From: Linyphia triangularis
Taxonomy: Eukaryota > Arthropoda > Arachnida > Araneae > Linyphiidae
Assembly (NCBI GenBank): GCA_963978545.1
Contig: OZ021724.1
Coordinates: forward strand, 33,746,433-33,810,432
Direction of reading: 5' to 3'
DNA: 64,000 nucleotides
A program made the translations under genes and the position numbers. Positions within the stretch are counted from its first letter, which is position 1. The number at the start of each line of letters is the position of its first letter. A model generated the notes under the pieces. It did not search any database. It was not told the origin of the DNA and was given only the letters and a program-made list of their open reading frames with translations. This document shows positions 53,500 through 64,000 of the stretch, in pieces.

Positions 53500-56477
53500 C
53501 CCTAGATGAACTATTTGTTAAAAAATTGACTACTGATAAACTTTCTATTGAAAACGTTCCAATTCTTAAAAGCTTTCCATTATGTTTTTCTGAATAGCAT
53601 TATTTTATATTGTATAGTTTTATTTTCTTCCTTTAATTTTGATTTTGATGCTACAAAAAAAAAAAAAAAAAAGTTTCAAGAAAAATCCACAATTTTAGTT
53701 ATACAATAATTACAGTGCAATCATTAAAACAGAATATCCATTATATCATAACTTTGAAGAAATTAATTCATTTTCAATCATATTTTTTAAAAATTAAATT
53801 AAAACAACGTGTTTGAAGAATTGATTACAAAGTTATGTACATTCATGTACAAAAAATATAGATTTTAAAATGTATGCAAAAATTGTAAAACGATTGCATG
53901 CACTGCAATAGAGGTTTCCAAACTTTTAAATGATGTTATTGAACCTATTCAGTGTCAGCTCGAGATAAAAATTAAAACGAAGGAAGAAACTCAAAATTAA
54001 AATAAAATTTTGAATTAAAATAAAATAATAAAATCAATTATAAATTTAGAAATGCAATAAAGTAATTTTAAATAAATAAATGAAGATCCTCTTAGAGAGA
54101 TGGGGGGGTTTTGATGTAAAAATATACTTTTCTGTCTTTTTAACCAACAAAATGGCAATCAATAAAAGAATAATTTTTCTGTAAATCAAAATCAGCTGAA
54201 TTTAGAGCCATAAAATTTTACCTTTAAAAAAAGAAGAAGAAAAAAGAAAGAAAAAAACCCAACATTTTTATCTGAAATTTGAATTTCCAACTGATCATCC
54301 AATTGTCCACTAGATTTATAAGAGACGGCTCTCTTGAATGTAAATGAGTAATTTTATTAGCTTGGTATGTTTTCATTTTATGAAATATTTCATTTTAATT
54401 AGAACATTTCTCAATAGTTTCAAAATGTTGAAAACGTATGTCTACAATATCTTTTTGGTATGGCTTTCTATACTAATTTTTGACATAACTATTCAAAATT
54501 ACTGAACCTGAATGTATGATCAAAAGTATTCTATCGCATTGAATTAAACGAGTATTTATTAACTTTATTTTTCTCAACAAAAAGAAGAAAAAAAGCACCT
54601 CGTAAATACTGTTAGAGTTTTCACTTGCAGTTAAATTCATTTGGTAGGAAACAATTAACAAGAAACGTAAGGTGTTGCTGAACGTCGACCATTCGTCTAT
54701 GCTCTAGGTAATAGTCAGCAGACCATTCACTTATCTCCCGGGGGGGGGGGGGGGGGGCGCTTCAGTGGGAAGAGTACTAACTAACTAGGTGAGGGGTGTT
54801 TTCTTTCCTTTCTATTTTTTAACACTGGTAATAGTTTGCACGTTTGGAAAGGGAGAATGGTTTAAAGATGATGATAAAGATTGATAGTTTTCTTGAGTAT
54901 AAGGAACGAGGCATCAGCTTAGGTGTGAAATCCAGATAAGAGATTTAAATAACCCGAACATGAAATCCTGACCTCGCCTGTTTTGAAATAATTAATTTTA
55001 AAATTCATCAGAGTTATCAATTTAATTATTCTCAATACCTCCACATATTTAAATATTAAATTATGAACAAATCTCCACATCTGTAAACAAATCGCAGAAT
55101 ATCAGCACTACAAAGACATCTAAATGAGTATTATAATTTGGAAATTTAAGAGGTCACTGAGCAATTGAGCCAATTTCTTTTCAATAGCTATCGCGTCTAC
55201 TTTTTTTTTATGAAATACCAATCCTTGGGTGAATGAAAAGACAAATTTTAAATGGTGGTCCTTTAATTTGGAAAAAAAATTCTATGAAATCAAAATGAAA
55301 TTCCCGTACACCGGTAGGGAATAAATATTAGATTGAGACAAAATTATAAGGTAAAAACTATAAAGCAAAGCGTTTATCATACTTTCATTTCTCGGAACGT
55401 TGGACTTGACACGGAGGAATTTACTGTTTATTGGACTGGACACTGGACATTATTATTTTACTGAGTTAATTCCTTCCAATACAGTGAAAGAAGTCTTGTG
55501 AAGAGAAAATGCATTTCTGTCAACTACAGGATTTTAATGTAAATTAAACTAAAGTGAAAAAAATAAAATTAAAAAAACTGTTTCATTTAGTAGCTAAATG
55601 GACTTATAGAAAAGATAATTTTAAAAACAATTACAGAACTTTTTTGTAGTTAGAATAGATATCTGAAGAAAAAAAAACACTATACCAAGCTCAAACAAGG
55701 ACACTTTTGTACTTTTAAGGATAATTTTAAGGATAATCATTAAATATAGCATCAAACAGTATTTTAGAAAAAATTAATTAGCCCATTAATTTTAAATTAC
55801 ATTTAGCGAGTAGTATAAAAATACGCGACAGATTAAATAATATCACATATTAATTGCAAAAACATCAATAACTAGTATAACAACCATTGCTTAAGCTGGA
55901 GTACAAAATTTCTTTAGCATAAAAAGCTAAAATCACAATTTTACTTTAGCAATTTGTTAAAATGATTACGAGTTCCATCACTTGGGATGTTTAATTTAAC
56001 ACAATTAAAACACTTTTTTTACTATAAAATCATTATTAACTTTAAATATAATGCTATTTTATACCAAAATCTCAACTGAAAAAATACTTTTCACCATTGT
56101 TTACTTGAGCTTTTAGGCTGATGACTAACCTTGGGAAAACAAAAACGGCGATTTTGTACATTTAGTGTCAAAATGTTTTAGCAAAAGAGCTAAACAACAC
56201 TTTCACTTTTTAGCATTTAAGGAAGTTCTTAAGCATTTTGCTAAAAAAAAAACCACATCGTAATCGCTAATAACAACATTCATTTAGCTTTATAAAACAT
56301 GAAAAATTGTAGGATAGAGCCATTGAATTTATGCATTACAACCAAATTCAAAAACTTCACCCTTAACAATATCGATTAGAAAAAGAAGGAAATCAATTTG
56401 ACTTTTGTACAACATTTCAGGTCCTTGACTTCTAAGAACTAAAATTTTTTTTTCTCATTCCAATACAAACCACACAT
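53500..56477. other. AT-rich DNA without a recognised gene
   Basis: Contains a G-run near 54745 and poly(A) runs, no supportable coding frame on either strand. Confidence 0.4.
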
Positions 56478-56830
56478 ATCTTGTAAGTGAAACAGAGAGG
56501 AACTGTCGTTGATGGACGACGCTTAATCGTAGAGAACTTTGTGTTAAAGACGTTCTTTTTTCAAATTTTTATGCCTTTTTCGCATTTCTAGGGAAATTTT
56601 AGAGCTGGGAATGTTAAGTTATCTTAAAGGCAATTTTTGCCGATTTTGATCAAAAGCGTTCGAGCCGTTTTTTGGCAATTGTTGAAAGACATAATTTAAA
56701 CAATGGAAGCTACCTTATGTGCATACGCAATTTTGACGAAAACTTTAATGACAGGTCCTATGGCCACCACTAACACGTATTCCAAAGTAACCTATATTCC
56801 CAGGACGGAGCTATGAAATTTCTACTATAA
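56478..56830 (+). repeat. Dispersed repeat family A, partial copy
   Basis: Shares CTTGTAAGTGAAAC, AGCCGTTTTTTGGCAATT-like and GAAGCTACCTTATGTGCAT blocks with the copies at 31372 and 57392; both ends of the family are missing. Confidence 0.65.
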
Positions 56831-57391
56831 TATTTCTGACATTTCTACTTAAAAATCAGTAGACATTCCGTATAGAATTTCTCAATTCACGGTTTTTTCC
56901 CTTCGATTCAAAAAACCATTCTTGAATGTATTCTCCCTTGAAATTTAGGCCTTTGTAATTATTTAGGTGTTACGAAGTAGCCTTCATTTTGATTATTTTA
57001 CCCCATGAAAAAATAAAGAACCAATCGATTTGAATTCGAAACCTAATAAGATTGCAATAAATTTAACTTCATGGTAACTGGAAAATTTATGAATATTTCA
57101 GGAAAACGCAAAAAACCACACATAATTGACAATTATTGAATAAATTACAACCTTTAGAAGAAATTATAGCGAATGTCTGCAACGATGGGATTATTTTTGT
57201 ATAAAAAGTTTAAGAAATATCAAAGTATTATGTTTTAAAAAGTATGAATTTGTCCCCTTTAAAAAATTTTACATTCATTGTTATGTTACATTGCATTAGA
57301 AAACTTAGACGAATTAAAAAAAAAAAAAAAGAAGAAAAAAAAAGATTTATGAAATACCACTTTTTTACCCTTACGTTTGTAAAACATATAA

Positions 57392-58118
57392 AACTAGGGA
57401 TGTGGAACATCGCACAAATTTCAATTACACCATAATAATGACGTGGTTTTGTGTCATTTAAGGTTTTCATATTTTTATCGTTCACTTAGAAAAACTTGCC
57501 AGTTTTGGCGACATTTTTTGCGATAATTCTTGTATGGGTCTTTAAAAAAAAAAAAAAAAAAAATGATTTTGGCGATATACTTTTCAATAATTATTCTTTC
57601 TTGTAAGTAAAACTGAGGAGAAAAGAGAAAACGGTCTTTGACGAGGTATGCTCAAGGAAAGAGAACTGTGCTACAGACATTCGTTTTTCAACTTTTTACG
57701 CAATTAAAGCATTTTTTTAGGAATTTTTGAAGGGGGAATGTTTAGAACACCTTAAAAGGCATTACCAAAGCGATTTTGAACAAAATCGTTAGAGCCGTTT
57801 TTTATCAATTACTGAAAAACATGACTTTTTCAATGGCAGCTATCTTATGTGCATGCGAGATTTTGACGAAAACCTTAATGGTAGGTCCTTGTGCCATCTC
57901 CAACCCGCACACCAAATTTGAACATCGTCGGTCAATTTGTTCTGGAGTTAAGCTGACCACGTACACACACACAGGCATTTTTTCTAGATCACTTTTTTGA
58001 AATCAGGATGTTCCAAAACGGGGAGATATGCCAAAAAATAAAAAAAAATAATAAATAAATAAAAAATTACCGTATACTATACTTTTATTACCCAATGCAT
58101 ACATAAGGGTAATTGAAA
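57392..58118 (+). repeat. Dispersed repeat family A, full-length-like copy
   Basis: Begins AACTAGGGATGTGGAACATC and ends GGGTAATTGAAAG, colinear with 31372-32137. It lies 560 bp after the partial 56478 copy in the same orientation. Confidence 0.75.
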
Positions 58119-59579
58119 GTTATAAGTATGATATATTTAAAAAAAAGTATTTTATCAATATCAGATGAAACCAGAATTAGGATATCTGTCCCCTGATCGC
58201 TGACGCTCGACAACCCCCCAACAATACAGCACCTTTATTCCAGTTAACTTTTGAAATCCTGACAAAATTTATCCGAACACCTTAGTACCACTTGGACGCA
58301 TTTTTTGTCTGCCGAAAAGGGTAGATGGGAAAATTCCATAATACCATTTCTTTCAAACTTTTCAATTCTCACTCTATACACAGTGGAATAGTAAGTATAA
58401 ATAGTGTTCAGCTCTATACAAAGTTTCTAAAAAATGCGCAGATATATTAATTGACATCTTCCAACTGAAATAGTAGGATTATAACTTTTTTTAGTAAAAA
58501 TCATAATATTTTTGAAATTATACAGATTTATAATACATCTTTAAAAAAAAAAACTATGTCTCACAGATTTTACTAAACGACACATATCCTCCCAGCAAAA
58601 ACAAAAATTAATTGAAATTGATCTAATTAGCAGATATTAACATATCAAAATTCATGGTCTGAAAATCGCAAACAAAATAAATCCTGTTAGAAGCTGTCAT
58701 TCGATTTGTCAAAAATACTTGTCGTAGTAGAGACATGTTCGATAAAGCAATGTTGAAAATTTTTGTAATCAAACCAATTAGTAAAATATTTTCTTCGCAT
58801 TTTTATAACTTTCTGGCTCATCTACAGTTTAAGACCTTTTAAAGGACATCTTGATCGTAAAGAGGAGTAACTTCTTAATAAAATAAGTCTTGTCCATTAA
58901 ATATATAGATGTATGAATTTTATATTTGTCAATTTCCGATCTTAATTGGACTACATGAGTGGTTGCCCCATTTTCAACTTTGTTTATGAATTATGTTAAA
59001 TTAAATTCATTTCTGATTGAGATTCTTTACTTATTTTTTTAACATCTTGTTGAACATGACACGTGAAATCCAAGTAGTTTTCGAGAAATTGTAGAATAAT
59101 ACCGTTCTGAAACACGCGTCCATTAAATACCCATGTTTTAATTCTGAATCTTAAAAATACACTCCTCAATATCGAGATCTATACCATGCTCTAAGGGTTT
59201 TTCATTAAAATGAACTAGAAACTAAACGAAGTATTCTAGATCGAATGAAAAGATAAAATAGAGGGGTTAGCATAAACATTTTCAAGTTTAAAGTTCAATT
59301 TATTTAGTAAACAGTCCCTAACCCCCCCCCCCCCCAAAAAAAAAGATGTACTAGACATGTAAGAAAATATAAATTAATTATTTTGGTATGAACTGGAATG
59401 TTCTGCGGCCTTTAGAACCAAGGAATTTGGAATGAGACTTGGAATAAGGACTACTTTCAATAGTTCTAAAAAATTCCAGAAAGTTGTCATAAAGAGATAT
59501 TTATAAAAGCTTTGTTTCTAGTAAAGTCTTAGGAAATTAACAATTTTCTATTTAATATGTGGGATATAAGTCTCTACAT

Positions 59580-61620
59580 TGTTTATATCTTAACACTTTG
59601 AGACCCTCCACTTTGACTTTGATATAGTATTGTTCGAGGTACCTGGTGCCCGTTAGGGCGAAAACCTCTTCATCTGAAATGGGCCACTAGGCAGTCAATT
59701 GGTCAGGTCTCACATAAAAGGCGATCAAAGCTGGTGGGGGGGGGGGAGAAGGGATGATCAGTAAACTGGTCATACCTCTGAAAGGTCGAAATGCTGTTTT
59801 GGATAATCTGAGAATGTGTAAAATAAAAAACAGTAGGATAAAAGTAATATCAAAAATACAGGACGGACGACAATTTTTATAGTAGGATTTTTTTTTTCTT
59901 TCTATTTTTTTTTTTTTTTTAACAAGAATATTTAACGAGTACAAGAAGTTAGTTAAGCTAACCAATAATTAACAAGTCAAAAGAGACTTGGTTATGTTAA
60001 TAACCATTAGAAGATAAAAATGTAGCCTTTCTTGTGAAAGGTCTATAGTAATAGAATATAAAAAGAAAATTGAAAACATAAAATGTAGCCTTTCTTGTGA
60101 AAGTGCTATAGTGATTTAAGATAAAAGATAATAAAAAATATACTCTAATATAATAAATAATAACTACACCTCCACCCGCTTCCCTTTCCAGGGAACCGTC
60201 CACGGGTTGCTGGAGGGCTTTGGCTCCTAAAAGGGGGGAAAAACTGAACACTTCAACCCCCACCCGCTTCCCCCACTGTGTGGCTTACACGGATTGTTGG
60301 GGGTTGGGGAGCAAATGAGCAGTTCTAATCTGAGCAGGTTTGGTAAATGAAGGTGATTAATTAAATGCCTCTGATAAAATGGCATCTGAGAGTGCAAAGA
60401 GACCCTCCATAACTCGCTCTGAGGAAGTCACCGTGCAGGTCCAGTTGAAAGATAATTCAGACTGTGGTGATTCGTCTCACCAGTAGTTGCTTGCTGGTAG
60501 TGAAGGACACAATAGTCCCTTGACAATAGGTCCTTTATGGTGCAAGGAAACCTAGGGGCATGCCACACCTATACAACATGCCACTAATGACTAATGATGG
60601 ACTTAGCTGGGGATTTTTGTGTACACGCATCTTGTCAAGTACTTAGCAGTGACGTTTCTTTCATTTATGAGACGCCGACTTAATAAGTGGATGATTCAAC
60701 ACAAAATACTATTGTAGGTTATAAAATCTGTCCATGATGGATGATTTATAAAATTATCACCCGAAAGAAATCTCGGTACGTTAGGTAACGCAGGATTTAA
60801 CATTTCGAATACCTCATTTCATGCTTCAAGAAAAATTGTTTGAAAACCTTTTAATACGCAATTCATGATTTATGCTGTTAAAATTTCTTATTAAGAAACA
60901 ATGTTTTGTTTGTGTGCTGCACGTAAATTTATTTCCTTAGAGTTTAATTCTCTGTGGTTATTAGTAAGTTCTTTTTATCAATCTGGCTTTTAATATATAT
61001 TATGATTGCTGCCCTTAACTGTTTATTATTTAAAAAAATTTAAAAAGTATCTTTATGTAAGGATTATTTATTTTTAAATATATTACTTTACTTTTACATT
61101 TAAAATGATGAAAAAAGTTTTTTTTTTTTATCAAAATTTTCAGGATTGATATTTTGGAATTTTTAATTTAATTACTTCTTCTGAATATTTTTTAATTCTC
61201 GCAAGTGTTCATACTTTACAAATCCAGAAATTGGTTTAAGAACATTTTTTTATTTTTCCATTTTTATTTTATTATATAAATATAAAGCAAAGATGGTTTG
61301 TTAATAGCTATAGTATAATGAAGTATATTATGTTTTGACCATCTAAATGATTTTATATTTGTTTAAATGCCATCTTATCATTTTAAATCCTTAGCCGACC
61401 TAACCCGCCTTGTAGAAAAATTTCCAGCTAGACGCCTTCTGGTCGGATAGTGGAGTGTAGGGATATTTCAAAGTGTGATGAGTGGCCCCCGGTCGCCCCC
61501 TTACTGAAGCATGAAGCTCCTTCTTCACAATAGGCTTTTGTGGTGCATGGAACGGGGCTAATGATGGGTTTAGAGTTCAAACTGCCCACCCTTTTGAAAC
61601 TGAGTTAAAGGATTAGATAA
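59580..61620. repeat. GC-richer, repeat-derived region
   Basis: Two diverged related segments: about 60500-60600 (AATAGGTCCTTTATGGTGCA...CTAATGATGG) and about 61530-61570 (AATAGGCTTTTGTGGTGCAT...CTAATGATGG). A short tandem duplication with AAATGTAGCCTTTCTTGTGA sits at about 60015-60110 and a CCACCCGCTTCCC duplication at about 60173-60275. Likely old retroelement debris; no open reading frame of note. Confidence 0.4.
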
Positions 61621-63109
61621 TAGTGTATTTTTACTTTTTGCAAATGAAAGATGAGTATAAATATTTTGATTTAAAGCAGTTTTTTGTGCTATATTGAATT
61701 TAAATGTTTGTAAATAACGATTGTTTTTCTTTTATTTTTCATATTTAAAAATTTTATACACACATTTTGTTACTCTTCAGATGCAATTTTTGCAAGCATC
61801 ATTCACAATATAAGGGTTAATAAAATTCAATAAATATGAAACTGTAACTATTACTCCAAAATGTAAAAAACCTCACTGATAGAACACGCAATGTCTTGGT
61901 AAAAAGTTACATCCTAGTGGTAATATTTAGAAAGCATTTAATGGTATTGATCGGATAGGCTTCATATCTAAAGCATTACATTTTTTTAACAGAAATACTT
62001 CTTAGTAGTAATTTTTTTCGATAATATTCTAAAATGTAATACTTTTGGATACTTAAATTTTACTTTTAATTTGTTATATTACATCCTAGTTTTATGTATA
62101 CGATTTACTCATTTCCAATTTTAAATTCCAAATAAATGCACCAAAATTAAAAAAAGTAACGCCAATCCTTAGGAGCATATTATATTTGTTATTCAAATTG
62201 TAGTAAAATAGAAACACGCGGACAATTTAGCATAACAACTCTTATTAAATAAAATGTCTTAATAGTAATAAAATCTGTGACGCAATACAACTCCTACCAG
62301 TAAATCAATATATCCGAAAAGATTCTAGCTATAGACTCCTTGTATTATATTACATTTCCCTGCATATGTTTCTATTACATATACATCGCTCATAAGAAAA
62401 AGTGCCCATTCTATAAACATTCTTTTGCCCTACTAAAGTATTAGGCTTATGACAATTGAAAACGCAATACATCTATCCATTTCTAAGTATAATATCGGAC
62501 ATGTTAATTTGATTTTCCATGCAAATATGTTGCACACGGAAACCGTATACACAAGTTTAGGCAGCATAATCTTATTTAGTTGAGTAAGTAAAAATCGGGT
62601 GACTTTTCCGAGTTTAATTTGTAACCGGTGGACCGTTTTGTCACCTAATGAAGAGACCTTATAAAGTGCTTTGAAGAACAATCATGCCATAATTGTTCTT
62701 TTTAATTAGATGCAAGAACTTTCTTTTAAAATATATGGAAGCTTCTCCAAATGAACCAATATTATTTTAAACCGAATATTTTAGTGGCTGAAAAATAGGC
62801 AGCAAATAGAAATATATATATAAACATTGGAAGTAAATACCATTTTGATAGCAAAATGTTATATAAATATGTAAAATTTAAGTTGATTTTTCTTCAAAAC
62901 TAAAGGAAGAAAATTAATACAATATAGAAATAAAATCGAAGGTAAACTGAAAAATGCAATGAAATGATTAATTGACAACTTCAACATGTTCCACTTCATA
63001 ACGAATCAAAATCTATTTTTTATGAATGGTAATCGACCTCATTAATTTTTAAAGTTTATAAAAAAAAAATATTGTTTTGAAATATCTGTTAACACATTTT
63101 TCGGTCTGA
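61620..63109. other. AT-rich DNA without a recognised gene
   Basis: No supportable frame or repeat structure seen. Confidence 0.35.
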
Positions 63110-63345
63110 TGGGATTTTTCCCCTTTGGTAGGGATTTCTTTTGGTTGATAGGGATTTTGGCCTTTCGGGATTATGGCTTGTCGGGATTTCGTCCCATTCA
63201 GGATTTTGGCTTGTCGGGATTTCGTCCCATTCGGGATTTTGGTCGTTCGGGATTCCGTCCCATTCGGGATTGTGGCCTGTCGGGATTTCGGCTTTCGGGA
63301 TTGTGGCTTGTCGGGATTTCGGCTTTCGGGATTTCGTCCTAGACC
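63110..63345 (+). repeat. 33-bp satellite array, copy 2
   Basis: Same unit as 53285-53490, opposite orientation (GGCTTGTCGGGATTTCG). The order of unit variants (DYG, DFG/DCG, then a shortened SGFRLSG unit) largely follows that of copy 1, pointing to a duplicated array rather than independent growth. Confidence 0.88.
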
Positions 63346-63717
63346 CAGATTAGTGATGTAGTACAAAAGAAAGCATAGTTTTTTGGGTTTTTTTCAATGA
63401 AAAAAAGTCATAAAAAAAAATCTTTTTCAGGTGCTATGATTTAAAATAATATGCATGTCCAAACATTGTAAAAAGGGAAATATTTTTTTTTTTAAATGTA
63501 AAAACAAATTGCTTAAATTGCTGATATAATATACTTTATTTATCATACAACATATCTAAAATATATTTTCACATATTTATACAAAATATTTTGCAATTAA
63601 GCATACAACACTTCAGAAAGGAATTATGTGAATTAACAGCTTAGTAGATTTGCACTGAATCATATCAATACTAAATATAAAGTACTTTGATTTCAATTTC
63701 GATTGAATCAATTAGGT

Positions 63718-63821
63718 GCTTTCAGGAAAAAAGCAAAAGTTTAATTTCTCTACTGTCGCACAAAATTTATAATTTAGAGTTCAAATTACCAATATTTTTC
63801 GATGTCAGAGAATACAACTTT
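63718..63821 (-). other. Probable 3' UTR of the right-edge gene, repeated at 52691
   Basis: Directly follows the stop codon of the minus-strand coding piece. Nearly the whole stretch is repeated in direct orientation about 11 kb away. Confidence 0.5.
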
Positions 63822-64000
63822 TTATTCCCAGTCGTCATCGTCATCATCTCCCGATTCAGGTTCTGGAGGCTTTTTCAATGGAGGCGGTGGAATCATTAGA
63901 GAAATCTTCTGCAGAGTAGAACCTGGATCGATAGGAGGAGGTTGAGGATTTCCTTCAGAAACACTGCCTGTTCGGTTGGCGCCTGTCAAAGACATGCATA
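63822..64000 (-). CDS. Last coding piece of a minus-strand gene, acidic Trp-Glu tail
   Basis: Minus-strand frame open from the window edge to TAA (63822-63824), about 59 codons. It reads MSLTGANRTGSVSEGNPQPP, a Pro-rich stretch (IPPPPLKKPPEPES) and ends in six Asp, Trp, Glu. Codon use and GC content are gene-like. The Met near the edge may be internal. A Pro-rich stretch followed by an acidic tail with a near-terminal Trp resembles Arp2/3-activating proteins such as WASH/WASP-type, but no WH2 or central helix is visible, so this is only a suggestion. The 5' part lies outside the window. Confidence 0.55.
   Translation of the reverse strand, partial: CMSLTGANRTGSVSEGNPQPPPIDPGSTLQKISLMIPPPPLKKPPEPESGDDDDDDWE

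Overview
The window is AT-rich, intron-bearing, repeat-dense nuclear DNA from an invertebrate animal, most likely an arthropod. Spliced genes with GT/AG introns of up to about 8.7 kb, TATA boxes, AATAAA signals, cut-and-paste DNA transposons, tRNA-headed SINEs, one LTR retrotransposon and long microsatellites all point to a eukaryote. Arachnid or crustacean is my guess from lipocalin type and base composition; the sequence does not settle it. There are no operons, CRISPR arrays or recognisable rRNA/tRNA genes.

The main content is a cluster of three apolipoprotein D-type lipocalin genes, pieced together exon by exon. Lipocalin 1 (+, 5347-7921) has exons 2-5; its signal-peptide exon is not visible. 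Lipocalin 2 (-, 24007 down to 12720) is complete: five exons, 209 codons, TATA box upstream. Lipocalin 3 (+, 34035-49854) is complete: five exons, 194 codons, very divergent. All three have the same junction phases (0, 2, 1, 1), so they are paralogues from tandem duplication plus inversion. Genes 1 and 2 converge; genes 2 and 3 diverge across about 10 kb. They should encode secreted eight-stranded beta-barrels carrying small hydrophobic ligands; the ligand cannot be read from sequence.

Everything between the exons is dominated by mobile DNA. Four hAT-type elements have intact 8-bp target duplications (8541-9213, 15929-16631, 16985-19592, 36648-37390) and a fifth is truncated (22643-23226). 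A 3.1-kb foldback element with six tandem repeats per arm lies between genes 1 and 2. An internally deleted Ty3/gypsy-type LTR element (25000-28756, TSD CATAT) lies between genes 2 and 3. A 2.0-kb element with perfect 36-bp inverted repeats and a 7-bp TSD (39025-41025) is nested in a SINE inside lipocalin 3 intron 2. A 1.2-kb element with GGGGTC-type ends (48060-49302) is in intron 4.

The right part (50-64 kb) is gene-poor. It holds two weak minus-strand coding pieces near 51 kb, two inverted arrays of a 33-bp satellite (53.3 and 63.2 kb), copies of a dispersed repeat shared with 15 and 31 kb, and at the right edge the last coding piece of a minus-strand gene ending in an acidic Asp-rich Trp-Glu tail (63822-64000).
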